From: Pseudomonadota bacterium
GTDB lineage: Bacteria > Pseudomonadota > Gammaproteobacteria > Steroidobacterales > Steroidobacteraceae
DNA: 51,541 bases
Assembly: GCA_021790795.1 (NCBI GenBank)
Contig: JAJYFU010000010.1
Location: 1 to 51,541 of the forward strand
Direction: 5' to 3'
Positions 16,770 to 24,654 of the stretch are shown here, piece after piece (position 1 is the stretch's first letter; each line of letters starts with the position of its first letter). Position numbers and translations under genes: made by a program. The notes below the pieces were generated by a model, which was given only the letters and a program-made list of their open reading frames with translations, was not told the origin of the DNA and searched no databases.

Positions 16770-18104
16770 GTCGCGTCCACAGTCCTTGTTGAGCGCGGCC
16801 CAATGCGCGGCGCGGCCGGCGGTGAGCGCTCCGGCGCGCAGCCGCCAGCGCCAGTTGCGCCAGCTGTGGGTGCCGGGCGTGTTGAGGCGCGCCTCGGAGC
16901 CGAGACCGAGCAGATCCTGCAGCGGGATCACCGCCAGGGGTGCCGCCGAGGCGAGCACCACGCGTACGATCGATTCCGGCACCGACTTCGGCTGCAGTCC
17001 CAGGGTCTGATCGACATAGCGCCGCGTGCCGCCATCGAGGCTCTCGTACCAGCCGAGGGTGGTGTCGTTGTCGTGCGTGCCGGTGTAGGCGATGCAGTCG
17101 GCGGCGTAGTGCTGCGGCAGATGCGGGTTGTCGGGCGAGCCGTCGAAGGCGAATTGCAGCACGCGCATCCCGGGCAGCGCGAACGCCTTGCGCAGCGCCG
17201 TTACGTCCTCGGTGATCACTCCGAGGTCCTCGGCCGCGATCGGCAAGGCGCCCCACTCCTGCCGCAGGCGCTCGAGCACCTCATGTCCCGGAGTCGGGCA
17301 CCAGCGGCCGCCGCGCGCATCGGGCGCCCCGGCCGGTACCGCCCAATGCGCGGCGAACGCGCGAAAGTGATCCACCCGCAGCAAGTCGACACGCTCGAGC
17401 TGAGCGTGCACCCGCGCCCGCCAGAACGCGAAGCCGTCACGCCGCATCGCCGGCCAGTCATACAGCGGATTGCCCCACACCTGGCCGCCTTCGGAGAAGT
17501 AATCCGGCGGGACGCCCGCCACGGCAGCCGGCCGGCCCTCGGGAGTCAGCTGGAATTGCTCGCGCTCGGCCCAAGTCTCCGCCGACATCGGGCCGATGTA
17601 GAACGGCAGGTCGCCGAATAGCCGCACGCCGTGGGCATGCGCGTACTCCTGCAGCCTGCGCCATTGAACGAAGAAGGCGAACTGCTCGGCATAAACTTGC
17701 TCGATCCGCGTGGCGCGCTCGTGCCGCAGCCGCCGCAGGGCCGCCGGCTCGCGCTCGCGCAGCGCCTCCGGCCAGCTCCACCAGGGTGCGCCGGAGAGCG
17801 CCTCGCTCGCCGCCTCGAACATCGCGTAGTCCTCGAGCCAGTGCACCGTCGCCTCGAGGAATTCCGCCCGATCGGCCGCATCGCCCGGCGGCTCGGCCGG
17901 ATCGAGCAGCCCGGGCGCGCCGGCAAAATCCGAGCGCGCAAAGTACGGCGAGCGGTCCGTGCCGGTCGGCCCGACCGGCAGGAACTGCCAGACGGTGAAC
18001 CCCGCCGCAGCCAGCCAGTCGACGAAGGCTCGCCCGCCGCGTCCGAGCGGCCAGTGCAGCGAGCTCAGATGCGCCAGCACCCCGGCGCGGCGCCGATCGA
18101 GCAC
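16767..18104 (-). CDS. malQ: 4-alpha-glucanotransferase (amylomaltase)
   Basis: Glycoside hydrolase family 77 enzyme that transfers alpha-1,4-glucan segments between maltodextrins. The product begins close to the conserved 'RRAGVLAHLSSL' and continues with 'WQFLPVGPTGTDRSPY'. Catalytic residues sit in 'LLRVDHFRAF' (nucleophile Asp), 'PIAAEDLGVIT' (acid/base Glu) and 'YTGTHDNDTTLGWY' (transition-state Asp). I chose the GTG at 18104 because the upstream frame runs into cysB and the family starts here; it gives 445 residues, slightly short for the family. No strong ribosome site is visible. No glycogen or maltose genes are nearby, and it follows cysB by 43 bases, so it may be read through from that gene. 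Confidence 0.9.
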   Translation of the reverse strand: MLDRRRAGVLAHLSSLHWPLGRGGRAFVDWLAAAGFTVWQFLPVGPTGTDRSPYFARSDFAGAPGLLDPAEPPGDAADRAEFLEATVHWLEDYAMFEAASEALSGAPWWSWPEALREREPAALRRLRHERATRIEQVYAEQFAFFVQWRRLQEYAHAHGVRLFGDLPFYIGPMSAETWAEREQFQLTPEGRPAAVAGVPPDYFSEGGQVWGNPLYDWPAMRRDGFAFWRARVHAQLERVDLLRVDHFRAFAAHWAVPAGAPDARGGRWCPTPGHEVLERLRQEWGALPIAAEDLGVITEDVTALRKAFALPGMRVLQFAFDGSPDNPHLPQHYAADCIAYTGTHDNDTTLGWYESLDGGTRRYVDQTLGLQPKSVPESIVRVVLASAAPLAVIPLQDLLGLGSEARLNTPGTHSWRNWRWRLRAGALTAGRAAHWAALNKDCGRD

Positions 18105-18147
18105 GGACAGACGTTCAACGCTCAGGGCATTCTCCGCGATGTGCCGC

Positions 18148-19119
18148 TCAGCGCTGCGGCAGCGGCACGTCCGCGAACAACGCCGCGGTCTCGGCCGGAC
18201 TGCCGGCCCGATGGGCCCGCTCGACCAGCCGCCGCTCCAGATGCGGGGCGAACAGCTGCGCAAACTCATACATGTACCGGCGCAGCAGCGCCCCGCGGCG
18301 GAACCCGAGCCAGGTCGTGTGCGCGGGCAGCAGGTGCGAGGCATCGAGCACCGCAAGGTCATCGGCCCCCTCGGCGACCGCCATCGGCGCCACGATACCG
18401 ACCCCGAGGCCGAGTCGCACGTAGGTGACGATCACGTCGGCATCCTGTGCGGTGATCGCGACATTGGGGGTATAGCCCGCCTTGGAGAACGCTTCGTTCA
18501 GCGAGGACGGTCCGCTGAAGCTGAACGTGTAGGTGATGAGCGGGTGCGCGGCGAGCGTCCGATAGGTCAGCCGCTCCAGACGCGCCAGCGCGTGCGCGCG
18601 CGGCACGATCACCACCCGGCTCCAACGGTAACAGGGCAGCAGCGTCATCGCGGCGAAGCGCTGTTCCGAGCCGGTTGCGATGGCGCAATCGATGCGGTCC
18701 TGCGCCACCATCTCGGCGATCTGCTCGGAGGTACCCTGGTGCAGATTCAAGCGCACGTTCGGGTAGCGCGCCCGAAATGCCTGGATCACCGCCGGGAGCA
18801 CATAGCGCGCCTGAGTGTGCGTCGTGCCGATCGACAAACTCCCCCGCCCCTCGTCGCGCAGCTCCGTCGACAGCGCGCGGATGCTCTGCACCTGCTGCAG
18901 CACGTCCAGCGCCCTCTCGATCACCTCCTGTCCGGCCGGTGTGATGCGGGTGAGCGTGCGGCCCTCGCGCAGGAAGATCTGAAACCCCAGCTCGTCCTCC
19001 AGCAGCTTGATCTGCTTACTCACCCCGGGCTGAGACGTGTGCAGCTTCTGGGCCGCGGCCGTGATGTTCAAGCCGCTCTGGGCGATCGCGGCCAGATAGC
19101 GCAGTTGGTGCAGTTTCAT
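18148..19119 (-). CDS. cysB: CysB-type LysR-family regulator of sulfur assimilation
   Basis: A 323-residue LysR regulator, one residue shorter than E. coli CysB. The N-terminal winged helix-turn-helix ('KLHQLRYLAAIAQSGLNITAAAQKLHTSQPGVSKQIKLLEDELG') begins at the ATG at 19119. The effector domain carries CysB-specific motifs: 'GTTHTQARYVLP' (about residues 98-109; the Thr/Gln residues bind sulfate or acetylserine), 'LHQGTSEQIAEMV' and 'ITYTFSFSGPSS'. In enterobacteria CysB with acetylserine activates cys genes and represses itself. Its divergent position opposite cysH and the shared CATAACCG octamer (19155-19162) in between suggest the same here; that site-regulator link is inference. Confidence 0.93.
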   Translation of the reverse strand: MKLHQLRYLAAIAQSGLNITAAAQKLHTSQPGVSKQIKLLEDELGFQIFLREGRTLTRITPAGQEVIERALDVLQQVQSIRALSTELRDEGRGSLSIGTTHTQARYVLPAVIQAFRARYPNVRLNLHQGTSEQIAEMVAQDRIDCAIATGSEQRFAAMTLLPCYRWSRVVIVPRAHALARLERLTYRTLAAHPLITYTFSFSGPSSLNEAFSKAGYTPNVAITAQDADVIVTYVRLGLGVGIVAPMAVAEGADDLAVLDASHLLPAHTTWLGFRRGALLRRYMYEFAQLFAPHLERRLVERAHRAGSPAETAALFADVPLPQR

Positions 19120-19154
19120 GGCGGTCAAGCGTAGCGCAATGGCCCGGGAGCATC

Positions 19155-19221
19155 CATAACCGCTCCGTAGTGCCTCAGAAGCAATCATTCGTTCTGTGCC
19201 ACGGCCCCCCCTGGCTATAGT
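19155..19221 (+). promoter_or_regulatory. cysH promoter: CATAACCG site and TATAGT -10
   Basis: TATAGT (19216-19221) ends ten bases before the cysH ATG, predicting a leader of only a few bases with no ribosome site. CATAACCG (19155-19162) starts 61 bases upstream of the -10, almost exactly the spacing at cysI, and lies 36 bases upstream of the divergent cysB start. Confidence 0.5.
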
Positions 19222-19231
19222 CCCGCGCATC

Positions 19232-19948
19232 ATGGCTGAGCTGTTGAACCCGATCGAGCACAAGGCACAAACCGTGCGTGAGCGGCTCGCCGCCGCATTG
19301 CGGGCACACCCGAGGCTGGTGTACGCCAACAGCCTCGGCGCCGAGGCCATGGTGCTCACCGACATCATCTGGACACACTTGCCCGCGATCGACATGTTCA
19401 GCATCGACACGGGGCGTCTCCATCAGGAAACCTACGACCTCGTGGAAAAGCTCCAGTGGCGATACCGGCGCGCCCTGCGGATGGTCCACCCCGATGCCGC
19501 GGCGCTCGAGCGGCTCACCGCCGCCCAGGGGGTCAACGGCTTCTACCACAGCCTGGACGCCCGCCTCGGGTGCTGCCGCGTGCGCAAGGTCGAGCCTTTC
19601 GGCCGCGCCATTGCCGGCTACGACGCCTGGGTGACCGGCGTGCGCCACGAGCAGTCGAGGACGCGCTCGCGCGCCCAGCCGCTCGAATGGGACGGCGAGC
19701 ACGGCTTGTACAAGGTGAGCCCATTGCTCGAGTGGACCGAGGCCGAGGTGTGGCAGTACATCCGCGCCCGCAAGCTCCCGTACAATGTGCTGCACGATCG
19801 GCAGTTCCCCAGCATTGGCTGCTCGCCGTGCACGCGCGCCATCCAGCCCGGCGAGAGCCGGCGCGCCGGCCGCTGGTGGTGGGAGCAACCCGAGTCCCGT
19901 GAATGTGGCCTACACCCCAGCATTCGCCCGGCGGCGGCCCAGGCCTGA
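19232..19948 (+). CDS. cysH: Assimilatory adenylyl-sulfate (APS-type) reductase
   Basis: Thioredoxin-dependent reductase releasing sulfite from APS or PAPS. The 238-residue protein has the adenylate-binding loop 'YANSLGAEAMVL' (31-42), 'FSIDTGRLHQETY', and the redox-active C-terminal 'ECGLH' (C225). It also has the four [4Fe-4S] ligands C114-C115 ('LGCCRVRKVEP') and C197/C200 ('IGCSPCTR'), which characterise APS reductases and are absent from E. coli-type PAPS reductase. It can therefore probably use APS directly, although a PAPS-forming CysNC is encoded at 48-50 kb. ATG 19232 is preferred over 19196 because it matches the family start and lies just after a -10 element. It begins the cysH-cysG-cysK operon. 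Confidence 0.92.
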   Translation: MAELLNPIEHKAQTVRERLAAALRAHPRLVYANSLGAEAMVLTDIIWTHLPAIDMFSIDTGRLHQETYDLVEKLQWRYRRALRMVHPDAAALERLTAAQGVNGFYHSLDARLGCCRVRKVEPFGRAIAGYDAWVTGVRHEQSRTRSRAQPLEWDGEHGLYKVSPLLEWTEAEVWQYIRARKLPYNVLHDRQFPSIGCSPCTRAIQPGESRRAGRWWWEQPESRECGLHPSIRPAAAQA

Positions 19949-19965
19949 GCGCCGCGGCAAGCGGC

Positions 19966-21438
19966 TTGGACCATCTGCCCATCTTCCTGCAGCTGCGCGC
20001 CACGCCGGTCGCGGTGGTCGGTGGCGGGCGCGTTGCCGAACGCAAGATCGAGCTGCTGCTGCGAGTGGGTGCCGACGTCACGGTGATCGCGCCACGGCTG
20101 TGCGAGACGCTAGCCGCGCGAGCCGCCGCGGGCGGCATCAGGCACCGGGCCGAGCCCTTCGCGCCGCCGCACCTCGAGGGAATGCGGCTGGTCATCGCGG
20201 CGACGGATCGAAGAGAGGTCAACGCGGCGGTTTCGGCCGCGGCGACCTCGCGGGCCCTGCCCGTGAATGTCGTCGATGATGCCGAGCTCTCCTCGTTCTA
20301 TTTCCCGGCGATCGTCGACCGTGCGCCGCTGATCGTGGCGGTGGGCTCGGGCGGCCAGGCACCGGTGCTGGCACGCTGGGTCCGCGAGCAGATCGAGGCA
20401 CTGCTGCCCGGGACTCTCGGGTCCCTTGCCCGATTCATCGGCGAGCGTCGCAAGCACGTACAGCGCGCGCTCGCGCCGGGCGCTCGCGCCGCCTTCTGGG
20501 AGCGCATCGTGCGCGGCACCGCGGGCACGCGCATCCTGCAGGGCGATGCGCACGGCGCATCCAACGACTTCGAGCGCGAGCTGCATGCGGCGCGGCTGAC
20601 CGCCTCGCGTCTCACCGGCGCGCGCAGCCTCGGGGAGGTCTATCTCATCGGCGCCGGTCCCGGCGATCCGGACCTGCTGACCCTGCGGGCGCTGCAGCTG
20701 CTGCAGCAGGCCGATGTCATCCTGTATGACCGGTTGGTTCCCGAGGCGATACTGGAGCGCGCGCGCCGCGACGCCCGGCGGGTGTTCGTCGGCAAGGGCC
20801 CCGGCTCGGGAACGGGCGAGCCGCACACCGACCAGGCGCGGATTGAAGAGCTTATGGTCCGTCTGGCGTCCTCCGGACAGCGTGTGGCGCGCCTCAAGGG
20901 TGGCGACCCGTTCGTCTTCGGGCGCGGCGGCGAGGAGGTGCGCGCGCTGGCGCAGCACGGCATTCCTTACACCATCGTGCCCGGCATCACCGCGGCGCTT
21001 GCCGCGGCCGCCGCCGGCGCCATACCCCTCACGCAGCGCACCGTCTCCGAGTGCCTGACATTCGTGACCGGCCACGCGCTCGACGAGCAAACGCTCGACT
21101 GGCCCGCTCTTGCGCGGCCCTACCAGACGGTGGTCTTCTATATGGGCGTGGCGCATCTGGAGCATATCTGCGCACGGCTCAGCGCCGCGGGGGCGCAGCG
21201 TACCCTGCCGGCCGCACTGATCGAGCGTGCGACGCTGCCCGGACAGCGGGTCGTGCGCGGCACGCTCGCGAGCATCGCCGCCCTCGGTCGCGAGGCGCGC
21301 ATCGCGCCGCCGGCCCTGCTGGTGGTCGGCCAGGTCGCCGCGCTCGGCGCCGAGACACGCCCGCCCGAGAGGCCGGCGGGCTCTGAGCGGCATGTTGAGG
21401 CCACACTCGTACCCGCGGAGGACGCCAGTGAGCATTGA
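19966..21438 (+). CDS. cysG: Siroheme synthase (multifunctional CysG)
   Basis: Makes siroheme for sulfite reductase: methylates uroporphyrinogen III twice, then oxidises and inserts iron. The N-terminal precorrin-2 dehydrogenase/ferrochelatase part opens 'LDHLPIFLQLR' and has the NAD loop 'VVGGGRVAERK'. The C-terminal SAM-dependent methyltransferase half begins near 'VYLIGAGPGDPDLLTLRAL' and includes 'LKGGDPFVFGRGGEE'. I place the start at TTG 19966, which aligns with the E. coli start 'MDHLPIF' and gives 490 residues; ATG 19903, inside cysH, would add 21 residues. The end overlaps cysK by 11 bases. All three operon products serve cysteine synthesis. Confidence 0.93.
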   Translation: MDHLPIFLQLRATPVAVVGGGRVAERKIELLLRVGADVTVIAPRLCETLAARAAAGGIRHRAEPFAPPHLEGMRLVIAATDRREVNAAVSAAATSRALPVNVVDDAELSSFYFPAIVDRAPLIVAVGSGGQAPVLARWVREQIEALLPGTLGSLARFIGERRKHVQRALAPGARAAFWERIVRGTAGTRILQGDAHGASNDFERELHAARLTASRLTGARSLGEVYLIGAGPGDPDLLTLRALQLLQQADVILYDRLVPEAILERARRDARRVFVGKGPGSGTGEPHTDQARIEELMVRLASSGQRVARLKGGDPFVFGRGGEEVRALAQHGIPYTIVPGITAALAAAAAGAIPLTQRTVSECLTFVTGHALDEQTLDWPALARPYQTVVFYMGVAHLEHICARLSAAGAQRTLPAALIERATLPGQRVVRGTLASIAALGREARIAPPALLVVGQVAALGAETRPPERPAGSERHVEATLVPAEDASEH

Positions 21439-22459
21439 CGATGGGTTTGTCGCAACGGTCGGCCGCACACCGCTGATCCGGCTCAGGCGCCTCAGCGAAG
21501 CGACCGGCTGCGAAGTGCTCGGCAAGGCCGAGTTCCTCAACCCCGGCGGTTCGGTCAAGGATCGCGCGGCCCGCGCCATCGTGCTCGCCGCCGAGCGCGG
21601 CGGCGCCCTCGCCCCCGGCGGCACGGTCGTCGAAGGCACCGCGGGCAACACCGGGATCGGCCTGGCACACGTGTGCAATGCCCGGGGCTACCGCTGCGTC
21701 ATCGTGATGCCGGACAACCAGTCGCCGGAGAAATACCGGCTGCTGAGCACTCTCGGCGCCGAGGTGCACAAGGTGCCGGCCGTCCCGTACAGCAATCCCA
21801 ACCAATACCAGAAAGTCGCGCAGCGCCTCGCGGCGCATCTACCCAATGCGATCTGGGCCAACCAGTTCGACAACACCGTCAACCGCCAGGCGCACATCGA
21901 CACCACGGGCCCGGAGATCTGGGAACAGACCGGCGGGCGGATCGACGCGTTCACCTGCGCCTCGGGTACCGGCGGCACCTTCGCCGGCGTGAGCCATTTC
22001 CTGAAGTCCAAGCGCCGATCCGTGCGCTGCGTGCTCGCCGACCCGCCCGGCAGCAGCCTGTATGAATACGTGCGCAGCGGCACGCTCAAGGCGACCGGCT
22101 CCGGGTCGATCACCGAGGGCATCGGTATCGGGCGCATCACGGCCAACCTCCAGGATGCGCCGATCGATGCGGCGGCGCATATCGAGGACAGCGAGACCGT
22201 CGGCCACGTCTACCGTCTATTGTACGAGGAGGGACTGTTCCTCGGCAGCACCAGCGGCATCAATGTGGCCGCCGCCGCGCGGGTGGCCGGCGAGCTTGGT
22301 CCGGGCCACACGGTGGTGACGGTGCTGTGCGACGGCGGCGCGAAGTACCAGTCGCGACTGTTCAACCGGGAATGGCTCGCGCAGAAGGGCCTGGCGCAGT
22401 TCGCGCCGCCGGCCCGCGCCGACGAGCCGCTCGACGTGCGCAGCGTCATGGTGGCTTGA
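21428..22459 (+). CDS. cysK: Cysteine synthase A (O-acetylserine sulfhydrylase)
   Basis: PLP enzyme combining O-acetylserine and sulfide to make cysteine. The 343-residue product contains 'VGRTPLIRLRRL' (11-22), the Schiff-base lysine K44 in 'NPGGSVKDRAA', the substrate loop 'EGTAGNTGIGLA' and the phosphate loop 'ASGTGGTFAG'. The loop 'EGTAGNTG' is of the subgroup found in many proteobacteria and actinobacteria rather than 'EPTSGNTG' of E. coli CysK, so a relaxed or cystathionine-beta-synthase-like specificity cannot be excluded. GTG at 21428 is chosen because GGAGG sits about 6 bases upstream and the protein begins at the conserved region. It is the last gene of the cysH operon. Confidence 0.9.
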   Translation: MSIDDGFVATVGRTPLIRLRRLSEATGCEVLGKAEFLNPGGSVKDRAARAIVLAAERGGALAPGGTVVEGTAGNTGIGLAHVCNARGYRCVIVMPDNQSPEKYRLLSTLGAEVHKVPAVPYSNPNQYQKVAQRLAAHLPNAIWANQFDNTVNRQAHIDTTGPEIWEQTGGRIDAFTCASGTGGTFAGVSHFLKSKRRSVRCVLADPPGSSLYEYVRSGTLKATGSGSITEGIGIGRITANLQDAPIDAAAHIEDSETVGHVYRLLYEEGLFLGSTSGINVAAAARVAGELGPGHTVVTVLCDGGAKYQSRLFNREWLAQKGLAQFAPPARADEPLDVRSVMVA

Positions 22460-22460
22460 C

Positions 22461-22487
22461 CCCGCCGCGGATTCACTCCGAGGCGGG
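22461..22487. terminator. Hairpin between convergent cysK and TAXI genes
   Basis: CCCGCCGCGG / CCGAGGCGGG arms (22461-22470 and 22478-22487), nine of ten positions paired, with a 7-base loop. It starts two bases after the cysK stop and reaches into the 3' end of the opposite gene. There is no T tract. Confidence 0.45.
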
Positions 22488-23879
22488 ACGCGCGAGAATC
22501 TCGCGCACGAACCGGATCCGCGCGCGCAGCTGGTAGAGCTGCTCGGCGTGCGAGCCCGGCATTCGCCGTTGGATCACCGCCCGCTCGATGGTGTGCAGAC
22601 GGTCCAACAGGGCCAGCCGCCGCTGCGCCGTCAGCGGCCCGAGCGACTCGCGCTCCAGAGCCATCAGTTCCGCGTAGCGGCGGTGGATGCGCCTCTTGAC
22701 CCGCCAAGCGTACAGCTGCGGCAGATTGAGCAGTCCCGGGATGAGCAGCGCGACGATCGGCACCATCACCACCCCGATACGGCTGAGCAGACTCGCGAGC
22801 CAGAACGGCAGATAACGGTACATGAAGCTCTTGTCGCCCGTCTTGTAATAGCGGGCCGCCTCCGGATCCAACCGGTAGCGATAGGTCGAGGTGTTGGGAA
22901 ACTCGCGGGCCGCGTGCAGCACCGTGGCCTCGCCGTAGATCTGCTGCGCCGTCTGAATCACCTGATCGCACAGGGCCGGACGCAGATCCTCGCGGGCGAT
23001 GAGTTCGACCGCGGGAGCGAGCAGCGTGATTCGCCGGCGAGGCAGGTTGTGCGCCAGATCGAACGTGCCGGCCGGAATACTCACCTTGTGCAGGAACGGA
23101 AAACGCCGCACGTAGGCGTTGGCCTGGGTGAAAGCGAACAGCCTGATCCCGGTTGTGCGCAGCATCTTGACGATGACACGCGGTGGAGTCGAATCACCGG
23201 TGAGGAAAATCGCATCGACTCGTCCGGTCCGTAGCGCCGCGCGCGCCGCGGACCCCTGCAGTCCGAGCAGCCGGGTGGACCCGCCGGGAACGATGCCATT
23301 GGCTTTCAGCAGCGCCAGCGCCAGGGTGCTCGTGCTGCTGCCGGGCTTGCCGATGGCGATGCGCTCGCCCCGCAGCTGCGACAGCCGCTGCAGCCGGTGG
23401 CCGCGGTAGAAGATGGCCAGCGGCTGATAGAACATGCTGCCGAGGGAGACCAGGCGGCTGGAGCGGTTGCGCCTGCCTCGCGCCACGGGCCCGGCAGTCT
23501 TCCCGGAGAGGCTCGCGGCCGACTGCACCAGCGCGATATCCACACCGGAGTCCACGGCGCGCAGCCGCTCCAGATTCTCGGCCGAGCCCTGCGAGGGCAG
23601 GATATGCAGCGTGATGCCGCTGCGGGCCAGTATCCTCTTGAAGCGCTGGGCGTCGATCTCGAAGGTGCTGCCCGGCGGCCCACCGCTCATCGTCAGGGTT
23701 CGCGGCGTCTCCGGCTGCGTGAAATGCACCGTCAACCAGATCGCGATGGCGCTGATGAGCAGGATGGGCACCAGCGCGTCCGCCAGATCGCCCCAGGAAA
23801 TGGTGGTGATCTTCAGCGCGACGCCGTGCTCGGGGCTCTTGCGCCGCCCCACATCCTTCGCTTGCCGCTTCGGTTCCAT
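22473..23879 (-). CDS. Membrane-anchored TAXI-family TRAP solute-binding protein
   Basis: A 468-residue protein of the TAXI (TRAP-associated extracytoplasmic immunogenic) family. A basic N-terminus and one membrane segment (about residues 33-52, '[18 protein letters not shown]') lead to a ligand-binding domain ('[18 protein letters not shown]', '[13 protein letters not shown]', '[14 protein letters not shown]', '[16 protein letters not shown]'). A second membrane span (about 365-395) and a basic, coiled C-terminal tail follow. In tripartite TRAP systems such proteins bind carboxylates or glutamate-like ligands and feed a DctQM-type permease. No permease gene is in the window, and the double anchor with an intracellular tail is unlike free periplasmic binding proteins. 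A sensor or scaffold role is possible but unproven. It is divergent from wrbA. Confidence 0.82.
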   Translation of the reverse strand: MEPKRQAKDVGRRKSPEHGVALKITTISWGDLADALVPILLISAIAIWLTVHFTQPETPRTLTMSGGPPGSTFEIDAQRFKRILARSGITLHILPSQGSAENLERLRAVDSGVDIALVQSAASLSGKTAGPVARGRRNRSSRLVSLGSMFYQPLAIFYRGHRLQRLSQLRGERIAIGKPGSSTSTLALALLKANGIVPGGSTRLLGLQGSAARAALRTGRVDAIFLTGDSTPPRVIVKMLRTTGIRLFAFTQANAYVRRFPFLHKVSIPAGTFDLAHNLPRRRITLLAPAVELIAREDLRPALCDQVIQTAQQIYGEATVLHAAREFPNTSTYRYRLDPEAARYYKTGDKSFMYRYLPFWLASLLSRIGVVMVPIVALLIPGLLNLPQLYAWRVKRRIHRRYAELMALERESLGPLTAQRRLALLDRLHTIERAVIQRRMPGSHAEQLYQLRARIRFVREILARPASE

Positions 23880-23963
23880 GCCCAGGCGAGTCTACCAAAG
23901 CCATCACCACGCGCTTGTCCGGCCGTATACTTCGCCGTCGACTCACCGCAGGAGATGCAAAGC

Positions 23964-24593
23964 ATGGCCAAAGTTCTCGTTTTGTATTACTCGTCGTACG
24001 GTCACGTGGAGCGTATGGCCGAGGCCGTGGCCGAGGGCGCGGCCGCGGTGCGCGGCACGGTGGTGAGCGTGAAGCGCGTACCGGAACTGGTGCCCGAGGA
24101 GACCGCGCGCAAGGCGGGCATGAAGACCCAGCAAAAGGCGCCCGTTGCCGGCGTCGATGAGCTGGCCGACTACGATGCCATCATCTTCGGCACGCCAACG
24201 CGCTTCGGCAACATGGCCGCACAGATGCGCAATTTCCTCGATCAGACCGGCGGCCTTTGGGTCAAGGGCGCCCTGGTCGGCAAGGTCGGCAGTGTGTTCG
24301 TCTCGACGGCAACCCAGCACGGCGGCCAGGAAACCACGATCACGAGCTTCCACAACACCTTGCTGCATCAGGGGATGATCATCGTGGGTCTGCCGTACGC
24401 CTTCGCGGGGCTGACGCGCATGGACGAGGTCAGCGGCGGCAGTCCCTACGGCGCATCGACCCTCGCCGGCGGCGACGGCTCCCGTCAGCCGAGCGAGAAC
24501 GAGCTCGCCGGAGCACGCTTCCAGGGCCGGCACGTGGCCGAGATCGCCGCCCGACTGGTGCACGGCGCCGGCGAGCACGCTCCGGCGCCGTAG
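23964..24593 (+). CDS. wrbA: NAD(P)H:quinone oxidoreductase, WrbA type
   Basis: Flavodoxin-like FMN enzyme that reduces quinones by two electrons. The 209-residue product shows '[23 protein letters not shown]' (FMN phosphate loop), '[25 protein letters not shown]' and '[13 protein letters not shown]', all typical of WrbA tetramers. The ATG at 23964 is favoured over 23955 because GGAG ends 9 bases before it. A TATACT sequence at 23926-23931 may be the -10, with no good -35. It is a single gene, divergent from the TAXI gene and convergent with lon. Confidence 0.93.
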   Translation: MAKVLVLYYSSYGHVERMAEAVAEGAAAVRGTVVSVKRVPELVPEETARKAGMKTQQKAPVAGVDELADYDAIIFGTPTRFGNMAAQMRNFLDQTGGLWVKGALVGKVGSVFVSTATQHGGQETTITSFHNTLLHQGMIIVGLPYAFAGLTRMDEVSGGSPYGASTLAGGDGSRQPSENELAGARFQGRHVAEIAARLVHGAGEHAPAP

Positions 24594-24654
24594 AGCGCAG
24601 GCGCAATCCACCGGAAACCACCGGCCCGCGCAACGGCTGACCGGCGGCAATCGC

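Noticed and set aside
18105-18362. Extended malQ start inside cysB
   Set aside because: The extra codons are antiphase to a well conserved cysB 3' end and do not resemble MalQ N-termini.
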